A stretch of DNA of 64,000 bases. Origin: an uncultured Ruminococcus sp. GTDB taxonomy: Bacteria; Bacillota; Clostridia; Oscillospirales; Ruminococcaceae. Of the stretch, positions 46,144-54,750 are shown piece by piece. Under the pieces are notes generated by a model. It did no database searches and was not told where the DNA came from. It saw only the letters and a program-made list of their open reading frames with translations. Location of the stretch: NCBI GenBank assembly GCA_902800795.1, contig CADCFQ010000009.1, forward strand, positions 1-64,000, in the 5' to 3' direction. A program made the translations under genes and the position numbers. Every line of letters starts with the position of its first letter. Position 1 is the first letter of the stretch.

Positions 46144-46624
46144 CAGCGCCCTCCTCTGTGACTGCGAAGGTGCCGGTAGACGAGCGCTTTCTTATCTCGT
46201 TGTTGATTATATCCGTTATCTCCCTGGCGTCACGCCGGTTGATAAAGGATATGATTATATTTGTGCCCTGGGCATTCAGGACAACGATGTTGAACCCGAA
46301 CAGATTGCCGAAGGGGACGAGGATAGTCGTTACCGATTTGACCGAGGTAACAGGCATCAGCTGTTTGACAGTTACCAGAACGCCGGTGCTTATGGTCACC
46401 GCCTTCGGGGTAACGGTGTAGTAGGTGTTGAAATAATAGGCAGGCAGAATGATGAAAACCGTCATCACTCCGAATATGATTATCGGGATACGGATATATA
46501 CCAGCGAGAACGGCAGATACTCCTCGGTGTAATCCACCACCTTGTAAAGCACACGGAACAAGACCCCCACTATCACCATCGTGATAAGTACAGGCAGCTT
46601 CGCCGGCTTGTATTTCTTCATCAT
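46133..46624 (-). CDS. YdbS-like single bacterial PH-domain protein
   Basis: 163 residues. Two membrane helices (about 12-32 and 42-62) and one bPH_2 domain with YYTVTPKAVTISTGVLVTVKQLMPVTSVKSVTTILVPFGNLFG, the YdbS pattern. ATG at 46624 follows GGGAGGTG; an upstream GTG lies within that site. It is first in an operon with the YdbT-like gene and mntP. Confidence 0.85.
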   Translation of the reverse strand: MMKKYKPAKLPVLITMVIVGVLFRVLYKVVDYTEEYLPFSLVYIRIPIIIFGVMTVFIILPAYYFNTYYTVTPKAVTISTGVLVTVKQLMPVTSVKSVTTILVPFGNLFGFNIVVLNAQGTNIIISFINRRDAREITDIINNEIRKRSSTGTFAVTEEGADGK

Positions 46625-46711
46625 CCTCACCTCCCTTTGACCCGAGCGCTTTCGGGGGAGACCCTTTTGAAAAAGGGTCCTCCCCCGTACCCCCTCCCTA
46701 AAACTTCTATG

Positions 46712-46804
46712 TCTTTCCGGCAGGGGGCTGCTTATATCATTAAAAAAGACTAAGAAATGTCCGATCGCTTGCTTTATAAACGCTGCTGCCCCCTGCCGGA
46801 AAGA
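46712..46804. repeat. Small element bounded by a perfect 17-bp inverted repeat
   Basis: TCTTTCCGGCAGGGGGC (46712-46728) is perfectly repeated in inverse at 46788-46804, with 59 bp between. Other hairpins flank it: GGGGGAGACCC-type (46653-46686) and a GGGAAA...TTTCCC hairpin (46829-46865). It looks like a miniature inverted-repeat element inserted downstream of the fumarase gene; there is no open frame inside. Confidence 0.65.
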
Positions 46805-46877
46805 TCTAAAAAGTCTTTGGAAAAGGGTTTGGGAAAGAACCTTTCTTCAGAAAGGTTTTTCCCAACAGCGTGTGTGA

Positions 46878-47720
46878 TCAAAGCTCGGCTTCTGCGTGGC
46901 GTGTGACGTGGCAGCCCACGTTTACCGAAACGGGCAGCCCGGCGATATGGGTGGGCGCCTGTTCGATATTCACAGCCAGACAGGTCTGGGTGCCGCCGAA
47001 GCCCTGGGGGCCGATGCCGAGGGCATTTATCTTATCGAGCATTTTCTGTTCGAGCTCACGGTAAAGGGGCTTTGGGTTGCGCTGGCTGACATTTCGGCAG
47101 AGCGCTTTTTTAGCCAGATAAGCACATTTTTCAAAATCGCCGCCGATACCTACGCCGATGACTATAGGCGGACAGGGGTTCGAGCCTGCTGTGGCGCAGA
47201 CAGACACCACCCAGTCAACTATCTCGTCGTGGGTGACAGAGGGGGTCATCATTTTCAGCTGGGACATATTCTCGCTGCCGAAGCCCTTGGGCGAGACCAT
47301 TATCTTCACCCTGTCTCCCTCTGTTATTTTAAGGTGAACGACAGGGGGCGTGTTGTCTCCGGAGTTGACTCTCTCCAGCGGGTCGGAAACTATCGAGCAG
47401 CGCAGCCTGCCCTCGGTATAGCCTCTGGACACGCCCTTGTTTATAGCCTCATTCAGAGAGCCTCCCACAAAGTGGACATCCTGACCCACCTCCATAAAGA
47501 TGACCGCCATCCCTGTATCCTGACAGATAGGGATATTTTCATTTCTTGCGGTCTCGATATTTGCCTTTATATCGTCAAAAACGTTCCTGCCTACGGGAGA
47601 CTGCTCCTTTTCGCTGTTTTGATAGATACATTTTTCCATATCCCCCGGCAGCTCAAGGTTTGCCTTTATACAAAGCTCTCTTACTGTCTCCTCCACCTTT
47701 GAAACGTCTATCTCTCTCAT
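46878..47720 (-). CDS. Class I fumarase/tartrate dehydratase-type alpha subunit
   Basis: 280 residues. Matches the Fe-S hydro-lyase alpha subunit: PICQDTGMAVIF, SPKGFGSENMSQLKMMTPS, VCATAGSNPCPPIVIGVGIGGDFEKCA and FGGTQTCLAVNIE, with the Cys that hold a [4Fe-4S] cluster. Fumarases of this kind need a beta subunit, normally encoded next door; none is adjacent here (downstream is an inverted-repeat element then PH-domain genes). The gene is the last of the che operon; its ATG overlaps the cheW stop (ATGA). Confidence 0.92.
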   Translation of the reverse strand: MREIDVSKVEETVRELCIKANLELPGDMEKCIYQNSEKEQSPVGRNVFDDIKANIETARNENIPICQDTGMAVIFMEVGQDVHFVGGSLNEAINKGVSRGYTEGRLRCSIVSDPLERVNSGDNTPPVVHLKITEGDRVKIMVSPKGFGSENMSQLKMMTPSVTHDEIVDWVVSVCATAGSNPCPPIVIGVGIGGDFEKCAYLAKKALCRNVSQRNPKPLYRELEQKMLDKINALGIGPQGFGGTQTCLAVNIEQAPTHIAGLPVSVNVGCHVTRHAEAEL

Positions 47721-48214
47721 TCTGATATTTCTTCCTTTCCTTCGTCAGATTCTTTTTCAATATCCTCACAAACGCCGAACACCTCGGCGTCCTTAAGCTT
47801 TATTATCTTGACCGGGTCGAGCAGCAGTATGTGCTCGCCGTCAATAATAAGCTCGCCCTTTAAAAACCTTGCGGCGGCTTCTTCGTTGAGCTCGGCCGCG
47901 GGCATTATTTCCCGGTCGCTAAGCTCGGTAAAGCTGGAAACGCTGTCGCAAAGCAGCCCCACACGCTTGTTTTCGTTCTCGGTGATGATAATGCACCACC
48001 TGTCAGACAGGGGCGCATCCTCGAAATGGAAGCGCCGCCTGAGACTGATGATGGGTATCACCGAGCCCTCATAGGCGATGGTCCCCAGTATGTAATCCGG
48101 GAAATCCGGCAGGGGAGACGGCTCCTCGGCAGCAATTATCTGTAGTATATCCGAAAACGCCAGCGAAAACTGCCGCTTATCGACATTGAACAGTAAATAT
48201 TTTTCTACAGCCAT
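47717..48214 (-). CDS. cheW: CheW-like coupling protein (second copy)
   Basis: 165 residues. CheW beta-barrel: YLLFNVDKRQFSLAFSDILQI, YILGTIAYEGSVIPIISLRRRF and KRVGLLCDSVSSF. It links receptors to CheA. ATG at 48214 has AGAGG upstream. It lies between cheB and the fumarase gene. It has a longer acidic C-terminal tail than the copy at 50053 and is more divergent. Confidence 0.9.
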   Translation of the reverse strand: MAVEKYLLFNVDKRQFSLAFSDILQIIAAEEPSPLPDFPDYILGTIAYEGSVIPIISLRRRFHFEDAPLSDRWCIIITENENKRVGLLCDSVSSFTELSDREIMPAAELNEEAAARFLKGELIIDGEHILLLDPVKIIKLKDAEVFGVCEDIEKESDEGKEEISE

Positions 48215-48236
48215 ATACACTTACCTCTTTTTCTTT

Positions 48237-49223
48237 TTACAGGCCGTTGCTTATCTTTCTCGAAAGCCTTATCAGCTCGTCCGCCATACATTCAAGGGGT
48301 ACCTGTTTTTTAACGGCGCCGTTCTCAAAGGCGGCTCGTGGCATCCCGTATACCACAGAAGTGGCTTCGTTCTGACCGATATTATATGCGCCCATGCGCT
48401 TCATATTGAGCATACCCTTTGCGCCGTCGCTGCCCATACCTGTAAGGATAACGCCGATAGCGTTCTGCTTTGCGGTATAAGCCACGCTGTCAAAGAACAC
48501 GTCAACGGAAGGGCAGTGGCCCGACACCCTGACGCCTGCTTCCGAGGTGACAAAGTAGCCTTTCTTGTCCTTGAAAAGACGCAGGTGCTTGCCGCCTGCG
48601 GCGATAACTATCTGGTTGGGTCTCATATAAAGTCCGCTGGAAGCTTCCACTACCTCATAGTCTGTAAGGTCATTGAGCTGTGAAGCATAGATAGCGGTAT
48701 ACTTATCCGGCATATGAAGGACAGCCGCCATAGGCGGTATATCGCCCTTTAAGTGTTTGATTATCTCTCTGAGGGCTTCGGTGCTCCCTGTCGAGCCGCC
48801 AACGGCTATCACAGCTGATGCGTTGACAGTTGGCCTTGCCACCAGCGAGCGGCGCTCGACGGCGTTTCGCTCAACGCTTGCCATAAGGTTCTTTGTAAAA
48901 GCTCTGGGGTTATCGGGGCTCTTGGTCAGGACATCCATAGCTCCCGATTGGAGCATAGTGTATTTTATATTGGCTCTCGAAGTACATACCACAACAGGCA
49001 CCGAGTACCTTGGGACAAGCTGTATAAGGTAGTCGGCGGATGCCATTTTGCTGTCGGCATCCAGCAGGATGTAAGCCGGAGATATCTGCTTTGCGCTTTT
49101 TCTGCCGTCCTTCAAAAGACAGGCCGAGGCCGCATATTTGCCTGCGCTGTTTTCGCCGATAATGCGCAGCACCTGGGCGGTAAAGGACTCACTGTCGGAA
49201 ATAACAAGAATTTTTACGCTCAT
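48237..49223 (-). CDS. cheB: Chemotaxis response regulator methylesterase CheB
   Basis: 328 residues. A receiver domain (about 1-115) with a phospho-acceptor candidate in YILLDADSK and an unusual ISDSES in place of the acidic pair; then the methylesterase domain with Ser in VGGSTGSTEAL, His in VLHMPDKYT and Asp in TGMGSDGAKGM. It removes methyl groups from receptors. It overlaps cheR by 4 bp. Confidence 0.94.
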   Translation of the reverse strand: MSVKILVISDSESFTAQVLRIIGENSAGKYAASACLLKDGRKSAKQISPAYILLDADSKMASADYLIQLVPRYSVPVVVCTSRANIKYTMLQSGAMDVLTKSPDNPRAFTKNLMASVERNAVERRSLVARPTVNASAVIAVGGSTGSTEALREIIKHLKGDIPPMAAVLHMPDKYTAIYASQLNDLTDYEVVEASSGLYMRPNQIVIAAGGKHLRLFKDKKGYFVTSEAGVRVSGHCPSVDVFFDSVAYTAKQNAIGVILTGMGSDGAKGMLNMKRMGAYNIGQNEATSVVYGMPRAAFENGAVKKQVPLECMADELIRLSRKISNGL

Positions 49224-50035
49224 CCGTGTGCCTCCTTCCGGTAAATGGCAGGCTCCTGCTTGATATAGGGCATATCCTCGGGAGCAGACTCAGCATGGCC
49301 GATATAAAGATAGCCGTCAGGGTTGGTAGCCTTATAGAATTTCTTGCAAAGAGTGGACTTGGTCTCTTCGTCAAAATATATCATAACGTTGCGGCACAAT
49401 ATCAGGTCAAAGGTCTTCTTGAACTTGATAGGGTCCATAAGGTTGTGATAGCGAAACTCCACCTGTCTGCGGATCGAGTCATTGACCTGATAGAGCCCGC
49501 TGCCCAGGGACTTGAAATAGATCGCTCTCCACCTTGCGGGTATGCGCTCCATTGACTGTTCGGTGTAAACACCGTTTTTAGCGGCTCTCAGAGCATTGTA
49601 GGAGATATCCGTTGCCAGTATCTTCAAATTCCAGCCGTATTTTTTCGAGCCGAAATACTCATCCATACACATCTGAAGGTTATAGGGCTCGTTTCCGAAG
49701 GAACAGCCTGCGCTCCAGATACAGATATCGTGGTTTCTTATATTCTTTTCGGCATAGGGCAAAAACACGTTCACAAAATGCTCGTAGTGCTTGTGCTCAC
49801 GCATAAAGTAGGTATAGTTGGTAGTCAGCCTGTTGATAAGGTTGGCTATCTCGTTGCCCATATAGTCATTATAAAGGGTAGGCAGATATTCCTCAAAGCT
49901 GCAATAGCCGCTGTCCATTATGTAGTTGCTGAGCCTGCTCTCGATAAGAACTTTCTTCTCGGAGAGATCCAGACCGTAGTTTTTCTTTATAAAAGTTGTC
50001 AGCTTTTCAAAATCTTCCTGAGAGATGTGAAGCAT
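49220..50035 (-). CDS. cheR: Chemotaxis methyltransferase CheR
   Basis: 271 residues. CheR N-terminal helical domain (LSEKKVLIESRLSNYIM), SAM-binding WSAGCSFGNEPYNLQM, and FDLILCRNVMIYFDEETK. It methylates receptors for adaptation. It is coupled to cheB. The canonical GCSTGEEPY is GCSFGNEPY here. Confidence 0.94.
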   Translation of the reverse strand: MLHISQEDFEKLTTFIKKNYGLDLSEKKVLIESRLSNYIMDSGYCSFEEYLPTLYNDYMGNEIANLINRLTTNYTYFMREHKHYEHFVNVFLPYAEKNIRNHDICIWSAGCSFGNEPYNLQMCMDEYFGSKKYGWNLKILATDISYNALRAAKNGVYTEQSMERIPARWRAIYFKSLGSGLYQVNDSIRRQVEFRYHNLMDPIKFKKTFDLILCRNVMIYFDEETKSTLCKKFYKATNPDGYLYIGHAESAPEDMPYIKQEPAIYRKEAHG

Positions 50036-50052
50036 TTTAAAGACCTCCGTTT

Positions 50053-50496
50053 TTAGTCTTTGATGAGCTTTCTCGTGTTTAGAAGTGATATGCGGTCCTT
50101 TGTTGCCGAAGATGTTATAAAGCAGCTTTCGGTGCTGTCCTTAACGGGGTTCTGGGCTATCTGTGCGGGAATGACGTTTTCAACGTCGTTCACCCTGTCC
50201 ACCAGTACCCCTGCCTGATAAACTCCGCTCTCCACAAGTATCATACAGCTTTTGGCGTCATACTCAAAGTCGGGGCTGCCAAGCTTGCGTCTTAAGTCTA
50301 TCACCGGCACCACCTTTCCTCTGAGGTTTATCACCCCGGGTATGTAGTCCGGTGTTCTCGGGATAAAGGTTATCTCGGGGATCTCGATAATGTCGGTCAC
50401 ATCGGTGATCTTGAAGGCATAGACCTTCTCATCCGATATAAAGGTCAATATCTGGCCGCCTGTCTGCGAAAAATCCTGTTTTACTTCTTCTGCCAT
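50053..50496 (-). CDS. cheW: CheW coupling protein (first copy)
   Basis: 147 residues. LTFISDEKVYAFKITDVTDII, FIPRTPDYIPGVINLRGKVVPVIDLRRKLG and AGVLVDRVNDVENV are classical CheW blocks. It links CheA with receptors. It lies 34 bp after cheA. Confidence 0.95.
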   Translation of the reverse strand: MAEEVKQDFSQTGGQILTFISDEKVYAFKITDVTDIIEIPEITFIPRTPDYIPGVINLRGKVVPVIDLRRKLGSPDFEYDAKSCMILVESGVYQAGVLVDRVNDVENVIPAQIAQNPVKDSTESCFITSSATKDRISLLNTRKLIKD

Positions 50497-50530
50497 AAAG
50501 ATCACTTCCTGTCTGTTATTGATAAAAACA

Positions 50531-52585
50531 TTATTTCAAAGAAGAATTCATTATCTCCTGAACGTCTAAGATAATGGTTATGCTTCCGTCGCCGAGGACA
50601 GAACAGCCGCTCATCCCGGCTTCCTTCAGCTTCATATCCGAGAGCACAGCCGGGAACGGCTTTACCACCACCTGCTGGTCAAGGGTTATCCTGTCGGCCA
50701 TAAGTATCGCACGGTTATTGACATTCTCGCACTCTATCATTATGCCCTTGGTTATATCGTCTTCGGCTTCACTGATGCTGAAGTGTTTTCCCAGCCTTAT
50801 CAGCGGAACAGCCTCGCCCCTCTGCATAATGAACTCATTGCCGTCGGCGTCCTTTATATACCTGTCTCTGGTGCAGGAGAAGGCTTCGTTTATGGATGTT
50901 ATGGGTATCGAGAAATTTGTCTGTCCCACATCCACGCTCATAACGTCAACTATCGAGAGCGAGAGGGGTATCCTTATAGTAAAGGTGGAGCCCTCGCCGA
51001 AAACCGAATCGACTATCAGCTTTCCGCCCACCTTTTCAAGGTTCTGCTTTACGACGTCCATACCCACGCCTCGTCCCGAATACTCGGTTATCTTCTCGTT
51101 GGTCGAGAAGCCTGCGGCAACGACGAAGTTATATATCTCCTTATCTGTGTATTCGCTTTCCGGCTTGGTGAGCAGGCCGTTTTTCTTGGCCTTTGCCATA
51201 AGCTTTGACTTATCCATCCCGGCGCCGTTATCTCTGCAGGAGATAACAACTTCGCTGGAATCATAGCCTGCCGAGAGGGTAACGGTGGCAGGCTCTGTCT
51301 TGCCTGCGGCGGCACGCTCCTCGGGCATCTCGATGCCGTGGTCAACGGCGTTTCTCACAATGTGCATAAGCGGGTCGTTGAGAAGATCGACGATGGATTT
51401 ATCCACCTCTGTCTCCTGACCCACAAAGGTGAGGGTAACGTTTTTGCCGAGCTTTGTGTTCATATCACGGACGACACGGTTCATCTTCTGGAACGCCGTA
51501 GATACCGGCACCATCCTGATGGACATTACAACGTCCTGAAGCTCGTCGGTGAGCTTTTTGAGTTCACGGGCAGATTTATTGAAGCGGTCAAAGTTACCGC
51601 CTGCGTTTCTTATATCGGGAGAGGATATGACCGAGCCCTCGGTTATAACTATCTCGGCCACAAGGTCAAGCAGCCTGTCGAGCTTGTCGAGCTTGACGGA
51701 GAGCATTGCCTGTTCGTGTTTTTCGGGGGCTTTCTTCGGCGCTGCCTTTGCAGGAGCAGGCTTTGGAGCCTGTACCTTCTGCTCAGGGGCAGCTTCCTCC
51801 TTTGGTTTTTCTTCCTTTTTCGGCTTTTCCACCCTCTTGAAGCTCTCGACGTTCAAAGCGTCGCCGAACAGCTCCTCCACCTTTTCGGCGCTTCCGGTGG
51901 TAAGCTTTATATAAAGCCCCTTCTCGGCTATATCGTCATCTGCGCTGTCGGCATCAAGGTCCACAGGGAAGGTCTTTACCACCTTTGCTATCTTTCCCAG
52001 CGCCCTCATCAGCACCAGCGCTCTCATCGAGGGCATAGCGCAGGCCTGGGAGTAGACTATCTTATAGGTGAGGATGTTCTCATCCTCGCCGTCCTCAAAT
52101 ATCCCGTCATAGCCAAAGTCTTCGCCGGCGCTTTCCTTATCGCTGCCCCCTGCCGGAGCAGCAGGCGCAGAGCCGCCCTTCATGACTTCAGCAAAGGCGT
52201 GTATCTTTGCTTCCAGCTCGGAAAAGTCTGTCAGCGGTATGCTTTCGTCCTGGATGTTTTCCAGCTCGTATTTAAGGTTATCCGAGGATGCGAACAGCAG
52301 CTCATAGAGAGCAGGCTTGTCATAGGTGACAGTGGGGTCCTCACGGATGATGAAAAACAGGTCCTCGACCGCATGAGCGAGAGTTGACATATTTGAAAGG
52401 CCCATCATGGCAGCGGACCCCTTTATGGTGTGCATGGTGCGGAAGATCTCGTTCATATCGTCAGTTCCGATAGCGTCCTCCTGCTCTGTTCGCATAAGGA
52501 TATCATCGAGCTTTTCGAGCAGGTCACCTGTCTCGAAGACGAACATATCGAGCATTCCTTCCATTCCGCTTTCAAACTTTGGCAT
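50531..52585 (-). CDS. cheA: Chemotaxis histidine kinase CheA
   Basis: 684 residues. P1 with phosphorylated His52 in FRTMHTIKGSAAMMGL, a P2-like response-regulator-binding region (about 165-250), a Pro/Ala/Lys linker, P3 dimerisation (about 295-370), P4 kinase with N box MHIVRNAVDHG, G1 DNGAGMD and G2 GRGVGMD, and a C-terminal CheW-like P5. It is first in the operon cheA-cheW-cheR-cheB-cheW-fumarase alpha. No cheY, receptor or flagellar gene is in the window. Confidence 0.96.
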   Translation of the reverse strand: MPKFESGMEGMLDMFVFETGDLLEKLDDILMRTEQEDAIGTDDMNEIFRTMHTIKGSAAMMGLSNMSTLAHAVEDLFFIIREDPTVTYDKPALYELLFASSDNLKYELENIQDESIPLTDFSELEAKIHAFAEVMKGGSAPAAPAGGSDKESAGEDFGYDGIFEDGEDENILTYKIVYSQACAMPSMRALVLMRALGKIAKVVKTFPVDLDADSADDDIAEKGLYIKLTTGSAEKVEELFGDALNVESFKRVEKPKKEEKPKEEAAPEQKVQAPKPAPAKAAPKKAPEKHEQAMLSVKLDKLDRLLDLVAEIVITEGSVISSPDIRNAGGNFDRFNKSARELKKLTDELQDVVMSIRMVPVSTAFQKMNRVVRDMNTKLGKNVTLTFVGQETEVDKSIVDLLNDPLMHIVRNAVDHGIEMPEERAAAGKTEPATVTLSAGYDSSEVVISCRDNGAGMDKSKLMAKAKKNGLLTKPESEYTDKEIYNFVVAAGFSTNEKITEYSGRGVGMDVVKQNLEKVGGKLIVDSVFGEGSTFTIRIPLSLSIVDVMSVDVGQTNFSIPITSINEAFSCTRDRYIKDADGNEFIMQRGEAVPLIRLGKHFSISEAEDDITKGIMIECENVNNRAILMADRITLDQQVVVKPFPAVLSDMKLKEAGMSGCSVLGDGSITIILDVQEIMNSSLK

Positions 52586-52638
52586 TTCATTACACCTCGC
52601 TGTCCTGCTAGTAGTCCTAGCTATACTTATACATAGTT

Positions 52639-52667
52639 ATTATACCAAATTTCCGCTCAATTTGCAA
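52639..52667 (-). promoter_or_regulatory. Promoter of the che operon
   Basis: Read leftward: TTGCAA (52662-52667), 17 bp, TATAAT (complement of 52639-52644). Confidence 0.75.
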
Positions 52668-52727
52668 TAGAAAATGAATATTTTTATTTTATTTAACTCT
52701 TTATTTTTCGCCCCGGGACAAAACAAA

Positions 52728-52757
52728 ACAGCACGCTGTAAAATAACAGCGTGCTGT
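52728..52757 (-). terminator. Terminator of the SGNH esterase gene
   Basis: ACAGCACGCTGT (52728-52739) pairs with ACAGCGTGCTGT (52746-52757); on the minus strand TTTTGTTTT follows. The stem matches the gyrA and xylB terminators. Confidence 0.85.
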
Positions 52758-52788
52758 ATATATACATCTCTTTGTCAGTATGACCGTA

Positions 52789-54267
52789 TTATCTCTTTCT
52801 CTTGCTGATAACAGTAACTGCGCCTGCAAGTGCCAGACCGGAAAGAGCTACCATAGCGCCTGTGCCGGGGTTGGTAGTTGTAGATGCGGAAGCTGTCTTG
52901 TCAGCGGTGGAGGCTGCTGCCTTCGAGCTGCTGTCAGCCTTGGAGGATGTGTCCTCTGCTGTGCTCTCGTCAGCGCTCTCGTCTGCTGTGCTCTCAGCCT
53001 CGGACTCGCTTGTAACTTCGCTCTCGCTCTCAGACTCGCTCTCGCTTTCAACAGGCTCATCCTCAGCGTCAACGAACTCTACGTCGTCATCCTTTGTGGA
53101 GAAGTAAATTCCCTCCTCGAGAGCGTCGGGTTCGGTTATTCCTACTTCATTTGCTACAATTTCTGCGAGCATACCGCCAATATTTCTGTGAGTTGTTTCC
53201 GAGGGATGCCAGTCAACAGCCACGCCGTCCTCTTCGGTGTTCTGCACGGGCAGCTCTAAGAAATGTATATGCTCATCGGGGAGCGAAGAACTTACAACAT
53301 TTACGACCTCATCTTCTGCATCGCAGAGATCCTGACCCATCATTCCGAGAACACACAGGATCTCGGCATTGGGGTTCTTCTCTCTGATATGTCTGAGGAA
53401 TTTGTCATAAGCTCGCTGGAAATCCATGATCTTATCAGAATCGCCCTTTGTCCACGACGAATCATTCGTTCCGAGGTTTACTATTATCAGATTGGGCTGA
53501 TAGTTCGAGAAATCCCATGCCTGCTCGCCGGGGTTCGCACCGTCGATCCACTCCCAGGTGAAGCAGAGGTTGTCATAATAGTTGGGTGCAAGAAGATTCT
53601 CGTTGGGCTCATCGCCGGAGGTGTAGCCCGACTTAACACCTGTTCCGCTGACGGAAACAAAGCTGTAATCTGCATCCAGATAGTCAGCCATAATATAAGC
53701 ATAGGTCTTAGCAGCGTTCTCGTTCTTTACATTGAAGCTCTCGCTTGACGAACCGTCAACGCCGTAGCCGCAGGTGATGGAGTCGCCTATGAACTCGATA
53801 GAGAGATCCTTTGCGGGTGTGGGAGCAACAGTTGCGCCCTCCTGGACCTCGATGCTGTCGAGCTGGAGAACAGAGTTAGCGCTCTCGGAAAGCTTGATGA
53901 GCTTTACCTTGTTCACGCCCTCCTCCAGAGGAACATCAACAACAGGAGCCTTTGCCTTGGTGGAGGTATAGCCCTTTACTGCCAGCTTGTCGTTTACCAG
54001 AACAGCAAGTCTTGTCTGCTGGCCCTTCTTGAGGTGGAACCTTACAGAGTCGGAACCCTCGACGGTGAACTCAACTCCGCCTGCCGACCACGGGATAAGC
54101 AGCGCATCGTTCTGATAAGCTGTTCTGCCTATGAGCTTTACGTTTTCAGCTGTGGGCTCTATCTCGGTATAGCCGTCTCTCACTGCGTCAGCAGGTATAG
54201 CAGCCATCATGGAAGCAGCGATAGCTGCACTTGCAAAGCCTGCAAAGATCTTTTTTGTCAGTTTCAT
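52789..54267 (-). CDS. CE2-like SGNH carbohydrate esterase with sortase-type tail
   Basis: 492 residues. Signal peptide (about 1-28), an N-terminal beta-sandwich (about 35-145), then an SGNH hydrolase with FIGDSITCGYGVDG (Ser), VNLGTNDSS (Gly/Asn) and VDWHPSETTH (Asp-His), the CE2 acetyl-xylan/mannan esterase layout. A Ser/Glu/Thr/Ala-rich stalk follows, then NPGTG, a hydrophobic stretch and KRKR. That tail looks like a sortase sorting signal with NPxTG in place of LPxTG. It would remove acetyl groups from plant polysaccharides at the cell wall. Substrate is inference. Confidence 0.88.
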   Translation of the reverse strand: MKLTKKIFAGFASAAIAASMMAAIPADAVRDGYTEIEPTAENVKLIGRTAYQNDALLIPWSAGGVEFTVEGSDSVRFHLKKGQQTRLAVLVNDKLAVKGYTSTKAKAPVVDVPLEEGVNKVKLIKLSESANSVLQLDSIEVQEGATVAPTPAKDLSIEFIGDSITCGYGVDGSSSESFNVKNENAAKTYAYIMADYLDADYSFVSVSGTGVKSGYTSGDEPNENLLAPNYYDNLCFTWEWIDGANPGEQAWDFSNYQPNLIIVNLGTNDSSWTKGDSDKIMDFQRAYDKFLRHIREKNPNAEILCVLGMMGQDLCDAEDEVVNVVSSSLPDEHIHFLELPVQNTEEDGVAVDWHPSETTHRNIGGMLAEIVANEVGITEPDALEEGIYFSTKDDDVEFVDAEDEPVESESESESESEVTSESEAESTADESADESTAEDTSSKADSSSKAAASTADKTASASTTTNPGTGAMVALSGLALAGAVTVISKRKR

Positions 54268-54457
54268 TTTTCATACATCCTTTCGTTTTGTGTTTCAAAC
54301 TCCAAATATCCAAAAACACTTTAATACAGAATAAACTATAACACAAAACTGCTATTTTTTCAAGTCCCTGTCCACCATTTGCCTTATTTTTCAGCGCCAT
54401 TCACAAATTATCATCATTCACTTTAGCTGTTTTTTATAATACCTCCTCCCCTCCGGC

Positions 54458-54687
54458 CAGGCGTGTACGCCTGGTGCTCGCCGCACGGCTAATCCCCTGG
54501 CGGATGATTATCACTTTGTTGTAAAACAGACGAATCAGCTATCTTTCAAGGTTCACGCAGTGTGCAACTGAAAAGCCCCCACAAAGCCCACCCCCTCCCC
54601 TCCGGGGAGGGCGGCATCTATCTACTAGCCAGCACGCCCCCGGGCGGGGTGGGGGAATTGGGTGCAGGTGCACGCACCTGCTTGAAT
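54458..54687 (+). repeat. Mosaic intergenic repeat, copy C (end module)
   Basis: A leading hairpin CCAGGCGT/ACGCCTGG (54458-54475), then the end module from 54490: CCCCTGGCGGATGATTA, TTTGTTG, GGTTCACGCAGTG, the palindrome CTCCCCTCCGGGGAGGG, GGGGTGGGGGAATTG, and a closing hairpin GCAGGTGC/GCACCTGC. Matches copy B over its full length. The rest of 54268-54457 holds only the upstream region of the esterase gene. Confidence 0.85.
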
Positions 54688-54710
54688 TGTTCATATAATT
54701 GTGATATACT
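54682..54710 (+). promoter_or_regulatory. Promoter of mnmG-rsmG (its -35 lies in the repeat)
   Basis: TTGAAT (54682-54687) is the last part of repeat copy C; 17 bp spacer; TATACT (54705-54710). Confidence 0.65.
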
Positions 54711-54750
54711 TTAATATCAGACTAACATTTTTGCGAAACGGAGTATGAGT

